Source: Effrenium voratum
Lineage: Eukaryota; Sar; Dinophyceae; Suessiales; Symbiodiniaceae
Reading direction: 5' to 3'
NCBI GenBank assembly: GCA_963377175.1
Contig: CAUJNA010002112.1
Span: forward strand, 1,435,497 to 1,499,496
Length of the DNA stretch: 64,000 nucleotides
Shown here: positions 1 through 10,371 of the stretch, piece after piece
Numbering within the stretch: position 1 is the stretch's first letter
Layout: the number at the start of each line of letters is the position of its first letter
The notes under the pieces: model-generated
What the model saw: only the letters and a program-made list of their open reading frames with translations
Databases searched by the model: none
Told to the model about the DNA's origin: nothing
Made by a program: the position numbers and the translations under genes

Positions 1-118
1 GTCTGTGTGCGGGTCTGTGTGTGTGTGTGTCTTTGTGTGTGTGTGTGTGTCTGTGTGTGTGTCTGTGCTTGTGTCTCTGTGTGTGTGTGTGTCTGTGTGT
101 GTGTCTGTGTGTGTGTCT
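1..118. repeat. (GT)n microsatellite
   Basis: Alternating GT with scattered C/T interruptions runs from the window edge to about 118. The frames open through it (Cys/Val-rich) are compositional and not coding. The repeat probably continues beyond the window. Confidence 0.95.
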
Positions 119-1024
119 TGTTTTGCTGTTGCTTCAGCTCTGGTTCAAGACTGATTTGCTGCACAAAAAGGACTCCGGAGGTTTCTAGTTCGTGGACATT
201 GCGCACTTATTTGGTAACATGCCAAACACTTCTTTCTCCGTTTGTCTCTATACATCTACTCTCACGTATTCTTGTATTTATGGTGGGTTCCTTGGTTGCC
301 ACTAAATGCAACATGGTGCGATATGAAAGTGGCTGCAACCCGACGACTGGACACGCAAAAAACCGCGCTGCCTTGAACTTGACTGGGGAAGAGAACAATG
401 TACGTTTGTTTGAGGAAGAATCCACAACGCCATCTCCTGGAACTTGACTGCTCATCAGGCTCTGCCACGAAAGTGTCTTCTCGCTTTGGTAATGCTCAGC
501 TCACAGCATTCTAAGTGAAAATACGGGACACCCATTGTGGGAAAACACAATGGGTCATGTAGTCTCATTGCCATACACTGCTTGTTTGGCAGGATAAACC
601 TCCTAGATCCACGACAAAATGCCTCGCTTGTAGTTTGAGCCTCTCTGGAGCAGGACTCAAGTTCACGCTGCCGCAATACTGTCCCAGAAGGGAAACCATA
701 ACACGACAGTGCTGAGGCTGTACTGTTGGTTGTGTTTGCGAGCTTTTCAGTTTCCAGGGTGAAGGGCGCTGTGGAAAAGTTCAATCTTCCTTCAGGCCCC
801 CTAAACTCAAGCGCTCCTCGGCGTCCTTCCGCACACTTCCCAAACCCGGCTCATCGGAAAGTGAGGTGGCACGCTCAGACCGCGCCTGGCTGGAGGCTTC
901 AAGAGCGGCGTGGGCTGTTGAGCGAACCACGCGCTCAACCCTAAGTAACTGGTTTGCAGAAAGGATACTCTATTAACCAGAAGCACCAAACTCTGAATGC
1001 TTCATGTTGTACATTCAGGCCAGC
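119..1024. other. No supportable gene
   Basis: Mixed-composition sequence. Short overlapping frames occur on both strands, but none shows a recognisable motif or a paired splice context. I see nothing to annotate. Confidence 0.6.
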
Positions 1025-1069
1025 ATATACACAACATATATGTGTATGTATATATATATATGTATATTG
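1025..1069. repeat. AT-rich alternating tract
   Basis: Alternating (TA)n with a few GT steps, largely self-complementary. Simple repeat. Confidence 0.85.
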
Positions 1070-2308
1070 ATTCATTGGTTGTCCTGTTTTCTACGCCCCC
1101 CTGCTCCTCCCCCCTCTTTGCAGGTGTGCCCGTTTTGCTTGAGTAGCGCGCAGGCTGTAGAGTGTTGACTGCTTGCGCAGCAGGTGCCACCGTTTTGCGT
1201 TGAGCAGACAGGAAACTGTTTGTGCAGCAAACTCAAGCACAGGTATGCAGGCTATTCCATCATGTGCATTTCTGCAGAGACCAAGTCCATTGCACAATTG
1301 CAAGAAACAAGCATTCCGCACAAAAATGTATCAACATGTCGACATGCTATCTGCCTCTGAAAAAGAGGCTGAACCCACACCAGGAAACCTAAGTACTCTT
1401 GCGCAAGAATATATCCTTGCACAAAACAAATGTAAAAGGCAAGTGGATAGAAAACATCATTTACTCTGCTGTGGGCAAGACTTTGTCCGCACAGCAAACA
1501 TAGCTGCGATTTGTTCGCACATGTCATTTCTCCGCGCAAGACGGAAACAGTTCTACAACACCAGTAAGAGAAAACGAGTGTGCCAAGCAAGATGCAAACA
1601 TGCCAGACCCCCCGGAAATGATAGAAACGGGACCAACAAGGAAATGTGAGTATCCCTGGAACAAGAAGGAAAAGCATCATTTTCCCAGGCAAGCTTTGTC
1701 CAGAACCCTGCTCCAAAAAACGAAGGATACTCAACATTGCTTGCCCATGCAAATAGTTGGGACACTGTTTGTCAACTCGAACCAACTCACGCGGGTGAGG
1801 TCAGCGTTGGTGGGACGCGGGGTGGGTGGGTGGCAAGCTTTGATGTTCATGCGAACCAAGTCACGCACCATGCAAGGGGGGGACGGGCCTGGGATGTCTC
1901 GGTGGGAAAAGGGGCGAGCGGGGTGGGTGGGGGAGGGCTGGGGAGGTTATGCGGTGGAATCATGATCTAATTCACTTGTGGAATCATGCGGTGCCCGAAA
2001 AGATAGTCAAGGTCATTCGACTAATTTATGTAATCATTGCTGGAATCATGCGATGTTTGTAAAGAGAGCGATCGTACTGCGAACCTTCGTAACTTCAATC
2101 CAACTCGAACACACTTCCGGCTTCTGATGTATGGAAAAACCCAAGCAAAACAACATTTTTTGGGTTACCACGTGCACGGATGACCAGGCCCATTTGCGGT
2201 AATTACCATGAATTCTGAACGTGACACGTGTACAAATGAGCAGTTGGACACGTGCACCGATGACCGCCCAACCACGTGCACGATGACCCCCCTTCCACCG
2301 GTGGGATC
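1070..2308. other. No supportable gene
   Basis: Frames of 158 aa (plus) and 177 aa (minus) overlap here but show no domain, biased codon pattern or homology I recognise. G-rich runs occur at about 1800-1960. Treated as non-coding. Confidence 0.55.
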
Positions 2309-2720
2309 AATCTTGGATCCACAAATGTCCCCTGAAATCAAAATACCGCATTTAATCTTCCAAATTTTGTACGGCTATTTGGACCCTGGATCCAAGATCC
2401 AAGATTGCTGGGGGACTTTCAGAGGCTTAACCACCCCTCCCCCCCACAATCTCCGATCTTGGATCTTGGATCCGGGGTCAGAAATCCAATTCTGGTATTT
2501 AGATTTTGTAGTCACTCATGGATCCAAGATTGCTCCCAAAAGTCCCACACACAATCTTGGATCTTGAATCCAGGATCTAAATACCGGTATCTAGCAATCA
2601 AATACCGGTATTTAGATTTCAGAAGTATCACTCATGGATCTCCCAAAAACATCCCCCACGAATCTTGGATCTTGGACCCGGAGTCTATAGAAATCTAAAA
2701 TGGTATTTAGATGGAGTCTG
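2309..2720. repeat. Tandem repeat, about 108-bp unit, ~4 copies
   Basis: Each unit carries the inverted words 'atcttggatcttgg' and 'ggatccaagat', followed by a 'ggtatttagat' or 'taccggtatttagat' segment. Unit starts are visible near 2312, 2448, 2553 and 2661, giving a period of about 108 bp for the last three. Units are diverged by substitutions and small indels. The GGATCC-centred words make each unit locally self-complementary. No coding potential. Confidence 0.75.
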
Positions 2721-5700
2721 GCCTTTTTTTGTCATTGGGGGCACCGGGAGAGGGGGGTACCATACAATTATAGAATACAATGTCATGTATATGTATGTGA
2801 CACGTCTTGAACTTCCTGCAGCTAACCCTGCCACAGTCACTGCAAGCTTCGCATGCTATTGCTACATTGTGAGGAGACTGGGAGGTCTGCTTGAGAAAGC
2901 CGAGCTTGCGACTGTTCCGCATTCCCTGAGTAGCTACAAGGAGGGTTACATGATGAAAGCCATGAATCCAAGGCATGAACAAGTGGATGTGTACCACCTA
3001 ACAGAGATTTTTTAAGCAAACAGAAATGCAGAAATGCATTTCATCGGTGGTGAGGTTGTCCTACAGCCCTACACCCGGGCAGCTGCTTCAAGCTGTGAAC
3101 ATGTCTCGCCGATTGCCCTGCCTTACTCATTTTCCGCCAAAACAAACCTGCTGTTGCCACCAGTCCTCAAAGTGTCCACAGCCAAGCTGTATACAACAAT
3201 ACAATCTCCAGCACCTAACCCAAGAAAGCTTGGATCTGCCAAGGTCTCTTTTCAAGTATGGCTAGCAACCTTGTACTCAGTCACGGTGTCCAATTCCGTG
3301 ACAAGCTTGTTTGTGCTTGATTCGTGTACAAATGAATGCCAAAGCCTGACACTGCACAGCACTTGACCTTCATGGTGTTCTATGTTTCGTCCCACAACCG
3401 CATGTGTGTATCGCTACCGGTAGGTGTTTACCCGGTCTGCGTGAAAGCTTCATGGTCGCTTCGTGTTTCATTTACGGTTTTTGTCTAGCGCTGTGCTTCC
3501 TTTGCGTGTGATTTCATGTGCGCGTACCCTCCAAATGATTGACTCCATCCAAAACGAGGGGGGCAAAGTCGCATGGCCCAGCATGGCCCGTCTTTGCCTC
3601 CTTCTCCTTCGGCTCTTTGGCCTGGCGGGCATGCCAGGCTCTTTGGCGTTTGACTTGGAAGCATGGCTGCAAGCCCTTGCACAAGCAGCATGCTGCTCAA
3701 CACTCTCAAATCTACGGGAGTGGTTTACGCACTTGCCTGACTGCTTGCCTGGTTGCTCAAATGTCGGGACTCTGGATACGCGTTTGGATTTTGCGGGCTC
3801 CGGCAGAACCGCGTGCCTTCTCAACAAAAACAAAGAAGGCACTGTGCCCCCGAAAAAGAAAACCGCGTGCCCAGAAATGAGGCACCTCAGGTTACCTCTC
3901 AGTAAAATTCGGCGCCGTGCCTTCCCACGGCCATCGTCTCTCAATCGTGTCTTTGAGAAGGCATGGTAGGGGGAGGCTCGATGGGGGTCCAGAAGTAAAG
4001 GCGTCCTTTTGAAACACCGAATGCTACAGCATAGATTTACGGACTATCTGCCCGCGCTGAAACGTTAACATCCCAAATAAAGCTCAAAACGTACGGATCG
4101 TAGGTGTGGTTGAAGGTACGAATCGTTCTGGCACCGGCTGGGTGATCCACACCCTGATTTTTGTTCAGCCGCATCCACCTCTGACATTGGTATTTTATAA
4201 TTTTCAATATGCCCGCAGCTTGAAAGAAACAGAAAGTCAAATGGCAGCGAAAACAGCGTGGACTTGATTGAAGTGTGCAAAGGCTTGTCCACTCAAACAC
4301 TCGGCCTCCCGCCCGACCATCACATTTTTTGCCCTCGGCACGACGCTGCCAGCAAGAACATGCCAACCAAGCACCAACAGCCAGGAGCCTGGCTCACAGG
4401 CCGTAGGACTTGCCCAGCCAACTGGTTGTTAGATTGCAACAAAGTTGCCAACATCAGGAAGATGACAGCCACGTTGAAGACGTTGAACAGTCTGCATTTC
4501 TTTGCAAGCCGCTCTTTGCAGGATCCATATCTGACGCCAGGTCAACAAGTCAAAGAAGCGCATTCATTGTGCGGTGCATCCAGAACGGCAAAACAGTAAA
4601 TCCCACGCAGCCTTCAAGAGACGATTCGAATCCAGTCCGTTGCAAGGCAAACAAGCATCTGAGACATTTTCACAGGATGGACCTGAGCTGGTGTGGGGCG
4701 CAGCTCTTGAATAGTCATGGAGACATCACACCAACTCTTCCGTGTGCAAAGAACCTCAACTTAGACTCGGGGAAAGTACCACAGCCCGCCAACCTGGCCA
4801 CGGTCAAACACCTTTGCTGGCTCTGGGCACGGCTTCACGCTTCCTGACTTTAAGGATCTTATCCTCATTCAAAGCATCGACAATCGATCCGTTCAAGATG
4901 TGATGGCCTCAAAGTCATGCAGCGCCTCATGAGCTGCTAGCAAGAATGCTGAACATCTTCTTGAGCGCGCGAAACGCCTAAGCCTTGTTTTGTGGAGTAG
5001 ATTTGCGGCTTACATGTTTGATCCCCGACAGGTTTTCAAATCAAATGGCAAGGCACCCACAAACTTCTGAGCTAGCTAAGGCACCAACAAGTCAGGGACA
5101 CCATATATGTCTATCGAACATAATCTTGTTTCTTGGCTCGACTTCTGAGCCCATTCCAAGGATTTCAATTGGCAGGGCCCCTCACTGCTCATACATTCCG
5201 GTATTTTTTAACCAGAAAGATCCCTACGTCAGGAGCACCCGCCGCTGGAACGCAACATGTATTGCACTTGGCAGCGTGCGCTGGTCCGCTAGAGGGGCTG
5301 TGAACAAGCTGGAAAACGAGGCTGCGGATACCTCGAGCAACGCTATGACCCGCTGCACCTGCTAGCCGGGGAAGCCCAGAAACAGGCACGAAACAGTCTA
5401 GGTGTCCATCTAGGGCAAGGTAAGCTGGTGCAATACTTGAAGGGAATGCCTCGAGTTTCGCCTCTAATGACTTGGCAGCCTTCCAACATGAGCCACAGCC
5501 CAATGAGCTGTACCCGGCCAGGCGCCTCTGCCAAAATCAAACATGAAGGGAAAGGACAGCCACCGTCCACAAGCGGAACACTCAATGGACACCACATGCC
5601 TTCATTCAGCCACATTCATCTTTCAGGAAGGATTGATTCTGGCAAAGGCGCATGGTTGGGTTTCTCATTGGAGTGTCGCAAGCACAGCCTTTCCGCGCGG

Positions 5701-6243
5701 CTCCCCCGCCAAAAGAGCTTCCCACCAAGAAAACTATTCCACAAGCGCATGCGGGTGGATCCTCCTTACGTAGCACGCATGCAAAACGTGCCATAATCAA
5801 GCCTTGACGCTGCTGTCAACAACTCTCACAAGACCGACGATTGCCCGCGCACACAGCTGACAGAGAGGAATCGAGCGAGAAAGAAAGACAAAACAGAAAC
5901 TCTACATGTATGTTTCTTCTCTCTCTCTCTACTGTTCATTTTGCTTCATAGCTCAACGAAATTGACTTGCCGCAAGCCGCCGAAACAGTTACTCCTGCTC
6001 TGCCTGCAAATGTTGCGCTGATCCAGCAAGCTGCTGTGGCTGTAAATGTTGTCACGTGCATTCGCTGCACAAACGCCTTCTGCGCTGCATTGAGCTCTGA
6101 GGCATCACCCAGGGCAACGTTATCGAACTTACAGCGATGTGTTTCAAACAACCGGTTAGACAACATTCTGATAAATTACCCAAATACGAAAATGCCCCCT
6201 TTTCTTTTTCTCAGCATTGTGTAAGGGGATAGGGGAATGCACC
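2721..6243. other. No supportable gene
   Basis: About 3.5 kb with many short frames on both strands, the longest about 168 aa at 3463-3969 on the plus strand. None has a recognisable domain, and opposing frames are equally open. A short TC repeat lies near 5917-5930. I find nothing that can be defended as a gene. Confidence 0.5.
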
Positions 6244-6286
6244 CTCCACCGAATTCCGTGAATCGGTCACGGGATTTTGGGTGGAG
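6244..6286. other. Imperfect inverted repeat (hairpin)
   Basis: An outer arm CTCCACC (6244-6250) pairs with GGTGGAG (6280-6286). An inner arm CCGTGA (6256-6261) pairs with TCACGG (6267-6272), extended by a wobble and three A/T pairs, around a 5-nt loop. It lies about 150 bp beyond the 3' side of the minus-strand RNase H relic and could be part of that element's non-coding end, but nothing proves it. Confidence 0.5.
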
Positions 6287-6436
6287 CCTAAGAGAAATTA
6301 AAAGTGTCTTTTTTCAGAAGACGAGGAAGCAGGACAAAGGCTGGGTCAGGCCCTCGATCCGCACACGCAGGTGTTAGTCCGGGTGTGCGAGTTCATCAGC
6401 CCAGGTGTTGAACTTTGTGGGAATGTGGTTTGGTGC

Positions 6437-6690
6437 TTAGAAGTTCATCATTGCGTAAACACCCTGGTTGTCGCTCCCCCAGATGAGGAGCTCCCCGAGG
6501 GCCGCAATGCTCTTTGAAGGCCCACAGGAGCTGCTCCTGGCACACTTGGAAGTGGAACCAGAAGACCTGCCCGGGCTTGCTCTATCTGAGCACCAGCCTC
6601 CTCCGATGTAGGCCTTGCCATTCGCCGATGCTCCCACGTCACACCACTAAGACTTCGGGCTTGAGTGGGATTGTGAAGAGCTGTTTGAGA
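6437..6690 (-). pseudogene. RNase H-like fragment of retroelement
   Basis: RNase H removes the RNA strand of RNA/DNA hybrids during reverse transcription. Two minus-strand frames together give the family pattern: one contains QVFWFHFQVCQEQLLWAFKE (about 6590-6530), and the next continues with SIAALGELLIW and SDNQGVYAMMNF, ending at 6437. The acidic residue of the (S/T)DNQG box is kept. The frameshift between the two parts (about 6525) and the lack of the C-terminal catalytic segment mark it as a pseudogene fragment. It lies directly downstream of the RT palm, as expected. Confidence 0.55.
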
Positions 6691-6701
6691 AGGCAAACCA
6701 T

Positions 6702-7010
6702 TCAAACCATTTTAGGTGGTCTCCCGCTGCGCAGACGGGCCGCAGTGGCCACTGCCGTAGACCATTGAATCCGGCCCATAGCCTTAGCCCCCCTCATCCG
6801 GAGCAGCCAGCAGAAGTCGTCCACGAAGACGAGGTACAGTACACATGTGCAGGACCATGGAAATCTGCCCACTGGCAGCCAGCGCTGAGGGAGACAAAAT
6901 TCAGACCATATATGATGGCTCGATGAAGGGGGGTGGTCATGGCTGGGTGGAGACAAGAAGTGCTCCCCAAAGCGGACGTGACTGAGCCCGCCGGCAAGTC
7001 AAAGTGCTGC
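6702..7010 (-). pseudogene. Reverse transcriptase palm fragment (FVDD box)
   Basis: The minus strand encodes LYLVFVDDFCWLL with the two catalytic Asp codons at 6821-6816, the RT motif C signature with hydrophobic flanks. Upstream, in a different frame, is a segment beginning about 6960 (HPAMTTPLHRAIIYGLNF...) that plausibly precedes motif C. Joining the two needs one frameshift near 6835. After the box the frame continues about 50 codons and then stops at 6702. I cannot see motif A or B with confidence. The call rests on the FVDD box plus position between gag-like and RNase H-like parts. Confidence 0.5.
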
Positions 7011-7260
7011 GAGGACTGGCGCTTCTCTGTGAGTAACTGTTAAGGCTAGTTCTTGCCCCATTGTCTGCCTCCTCTCTCCTTCCAGGGCCAGACCTCAAAG
7101 TCGGAGGAGACCAGCGGCACTCCACAAATAGAGGTAGAACATCATCTTCTCCGAAATGATCGCAGTGAGGCACTTTCCGCTCCCTGGTTTGTAGAACCAT
7201 TGCAAGATGCTCCCTGTTCTACAGTGCCTCCGCCTGCCATAAGCACCAGGCCTGCTGCTG

Positions 7261-8327
7261 CTAAAGTGCACATTGCGTTGTACGGCTCATGCCCAGACAA
7301 ATGATGATCCGCCGGAATTGCAGCTTTCCACCACCGTTAGAGGACCTCTGCCAGCCAGCCAAAATCGTGCGAAGGTGCTCCCTGCGCTTTGGATTGAGAG
7401 GCTTCAATATGTCCGCGCATTGCAGGTGGGTGTGGTGGGAAGGGGTGTTGGCTGTTGGCGCTGCCTTGGAACGTTCCACTGGCTTGGATTGCGGCAGTTC
7501 TTGTGAAGACGGTAGTCCTTGCAGAAGCTCACCCCCTTGAAGTTCTTCAAACCCCAGCGGGCGTGGTATTTGGCGCCGTTGCCTTTGGGAGGGTTGGGCC
7601 GGGTGTGTTGTCCCTCCTGTTGAAATCTTGCTTTTCCGACTGTGTTTGATGAACCTTTCCTCCCCCCTTTTGCTTGCCTTTGGGTGCTGCTGGCGCTGGT
7701 CGTTGCACTCGTTCGTAGACCTCCCGCTGCCAGAAAGAGTAGGTCCTCCCTGGTGGTCCACTTAAAGGGTGATGTGAATTGGAGCTGTCTCTTCTGTGAG
7801 CACATGGATTTGTTTGGTCGCGAAAGCTCCGTGCTCCTTTGAAAGGGGATCATCATCCACGACTTGCTGCTCCTCCCGCTGGAACGCAGGGCGTCAGCCT
7901 CAAAACAGTTCGCCTCAACCTGGCGTGCTTGGGATTCTTCAGCCTCAAGGCCCTTGCATATCTGCACCACCACGTTCCGTTTCTGGCAAACGTAGACGTC
8001 TGCTGTACTCTCCGTCATCCAGGTGCCCAGATATTGCCGCAGGTTTCTGGGCACCGGAAAGCACAATCTGGCGAGCACGGTCTCCGCCCCGCAGCTGTTC
8101 GCGCCAACACGCTCACCGATCTCCAATAACAGCGCGGCCTCCAACAGCGGTTCGGAGCTGCGGCTGCTGGGCAACCAGAGCGCGCGGGTCTTTCTGGAGT
8201 GGGACGGCGCACCGCGCCTCCGTAGCGCCTCCTTAAGCCATTGCAGCGCCCTGTCCGCCGTCCTGCATCTCGGGGAAAGGCTCGTGGAGTCTTCGCTGAT
8301 GGTCGGCAGCATGGTAGTCCATGTCAA
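7261..8327 (-). pseudogene. Gag-like C-terminal part with Cys/His cluster
   Basis: A 307-codon minus frame (8327-7404) ends in a basic, Gln/Pro-rich region that includes GVSFCKDYRLHKNC, which looks like the first half of a CCCH/CCHC knuckle found at the end of gag-like proteins in dinoflagellate retroelements. A second frame (to 7261) then gives NPKRREHLRTILAGWQ. The N-terminal part (RALQWLKEALRRR, LLLEIGERVGANSC) looks helical. No complete zinc knuckle is visible because the frame breaks just after it. The function as nucleic-acid-binding structural protein is inferred from order and composition. Confidence 0.4.
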
Positions 8328-9560
8328 TGAAGCGCCGTACCGTGGCCAACCACGGGGCCCACCATGTGAGGCCTGCGAAGCTGAACTTGGCGCAGATCAA
8401 CGGCGCTGCTCGTTGTTTGATCTTGGCCGCGGTGACTGGTTTGTCTGCCACGCCGTCAACTCCACGTGTCCGAGGTCTGTGAGGTTTGCTGTGGGTGGAC
8501 GTGCTGCAGGCCGTCAAAGCGTGCGCTGCAGCCCGCTTGGTACCTGGCGATTTCAGGAGTACGTCCAGCCGCCCCTAGCGCCCTTCCCTGCTCGGCACTG
8601 CTGCTTTGCGCTTGACCACAGTGTCCGCCAGGCTCTCTTCCAGCGCCTGCTTCTTCTGCTTCAGGCGGTGGACCTCATCCACATTGAGGACTCTAAAGAT
8701 CTTGGAGAACCACCGGCGTGTGTTCCACAATGGCTGCACCTTGTGCGGAGATGTGTCCGCTGCCGCCAGTGCGTTCAGGAGTGAGCGCTCCTTCCGCGGG
8801 ACTGCCGTGAAGTTCATCTTTCGGAGCTTCTCATAGGTCAGGCAGTGTTGGCGCAAAGCGCAGAACCTTCTGCCACCCAGCAGGTCCAGCGCCTCCTTCT
8901 GGAAGTCCTCGTCCAGCAAGGGCGCCAGGCTTGGGGTTGCCCACTTGCGTGGAGTTCCAGCGCCAGCTGCGTTGTGGGCTCAAGTTCTCGGACCCTACCT
9001 GGGCGCCAGTGTCTGGTGGGTCTTCACGGTCCGCCCATAACCGCACGTCCTCGTCATTGTACAGGGCTTGCAGTAGTCGGATGAGCGCCGGCCGGCCAAA
9101 GCCGCCAGAAGCAACATCCACAGACCGCAGCGGATGTCCCCCGCATCCTCCTCTGAAACTGGCTGCGGTAATCTCTTTGTCGCCGCCCCCACCAGTTGGG
9201 TGAAGTACGGCGCCGACACTGCGAGGTCGTCCATCGCGATCTGGAGGCCGTTGTCCGCCAAACCGGAAAAACGATTGCGGGCCACGGCGGCCCAATCTTT
9301 TGTTTCTCCGAAGAGCCACTGCTGCTACTGCCGCCGGAACGTAACTCGTGCTTCTTTTCAGCGCAGCTGCAGTGGCATCATAGCTTCTAGGAAGCTGGCC
9401 AACTGTGCTGACCAACTGTACACTCAAGGAAAGCGCAGGCCACAGAGATTCCGCGTGGCGCTGTCCAGCTCCCTGCGCGTTGCACGGTCGCCCTTTTATC
9501 GCTTAGCCTCCCTCACGGCTGTTGTCACGGAGGCATCCGTGCCAGCATCTCGCAGTTTCC
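8328..9560 (-). pseudogene. Gag-like N-terminal part, frameshifted
   Basis: Three minus frames look successively coding. 9285-9080 includes LADNGLQIAMDDLAVSAPYF. About 9085-8930 includes RLLQALYNDEDVRLWADRED. 8919-8575 includes LLGGRRFCALRQHCLTYEKL and RWFSKIFRVLNVDEVHRLKQ, ending in a Lys/Glu-rich helix. They can only be joined by frameshifts near 9075 and 8920. The segments are helix-rich and hydrophilic like a gag/capsid region but match no family I can name. It precedes the Cys/His part in the expected order. Confidence 0.35.
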
Positions 9561-10227
9561 TCCTCTAAAGGCTTTCTAGGTCACTTTGGCCAGCGCCGTG
9601 CTAGCGCCGCGCGAGCAGCATCGTTTTGGGACCAGTGGCTTAGAAGGTGCCACTTAGTTGCACAGATTACGCCGAGTGCCTAGCAGCTCCATCATGCACA
9701 AGTCAGCGCAGCCAAGGCGTTGTAAACAGAGCCATCCGTTGATCGAAAGTTCTGCTGCACGCCCCAAGCCATGTCTGACTGCAGTATGGGTCTGAAAATA
9801 GGCTGCATTGTGTGCGAGTTCCATGTTCTGGCCGCACAAGGACAATGCAGGTGGCGTGCCTGTGAAGATAAAATGCTAGCGCGACACTAGCGCGAAGCTA
9901 GAGCTTGGGTGATGCTTTGCTGGTTTTACAAGCGCGCCGCCTTGAAAACACATGAAAACTGCTTGCCTGGAAAAACTGCTTGCCTGGATCTGCTGAGCAA
10001 GGACTTTTGACAACTCATCATGTATGATCTGTCAATCTCGCTCCAAGTGATGGTCAAGATTGGTGTCCAAGACGCCAAACCCTAACCAGAGGGTCAACGA
10101 CAGTGTTATTCATAACTATAACACGTGCTGATCAAGCGCAGTAGTCAGAGACGAGTGATCAAACATCAAGAGTAAGTAACAGTCTACAATCAAGCCCGCA
10201 CTAGATGAAGCCAAACACCATACCTAC
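9561..10227. other. No supportable gene
   Basis: Mixed sequence with a few short words repeated locally (9955-9990, 'actgcttgcctgga' twice). No coding or structural signal I can defend. Confidence 0.55.
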
Positions 10228-10371
10228 CAAGGTACGTCAATCAAGTTCATAACGCAGGTCGTAGCAATCTCTTCCCAAATTGAAGTCCATCCCTCCCACT
10301 GAAAAGCATTCCAGGGGGGGAGTTGTTCAATCCGGCCGTAGGCGATGCTAGGTTTGACGCTCATCGTCCTA
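10228..10371 (-). CDS. Orphan exon candidate, product unrecognised
   Basis: A 144-nt minus-strand block lies between a pyrimidine-rich acceptor (...TGTGCTCCCCAACAG, AG at 10373-10372) and a donor G|GTAGGTATG (GT at 10227-10226). It stays open in one frame (SVKPSIAYGRIEQLPPWNAF and on to NLIDVPW), and its length is a multiple of three. It encodes a Trp-rich stretch, QWEGWTSIWEE, followed by a hydrophobic CVMNLIDV. I do not recognise the family. A resemblance to transporter or channel segments was considered and not accepted. No partner exons were found within about 1 kb. Confidence 0.25.

Larger units (their letters stand above)
6437..9560 (-). mobile_element. Degenerate retroelement (DIRS-like order: gag, RT, RNase H)
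   Basis: Reading the minus strand from about 9560 down to 6437, coding-like protein segments switch frame repeatedly but stay in a sensible retroelement order. First comes a gag-like part ending in a Cys/His cluster, then an RT palm with FVDD, then an RNase H-like stretch with DNQG followed by VYAMMN. Frame changes near 9070, 8930, 8330 and 7400 and several stops show it is a decayed copy. No terminal repeats were found at either edge, so the boundaries are only the limits of recognisable coding. The DIRS-like assignment rests on my memory of the W-F-x-F...W-A-F-K...I-A-A-L...DNQGNVYA pattern common in dinoflagellate retroelement RNase H regions. Another RT/RNase H class is possible. Confidence 0.5.

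Noticed and set aside
10228..10371. Ion-channel pore loop (QWEGWTSIWEE resembles F-x-x-x-T-x-E-G-W-x-x-x-M)
   Set aside because: Only the EGWT-like core fits, the selectivity context and flanking transmembrane segments are missing, and it is a single exon.
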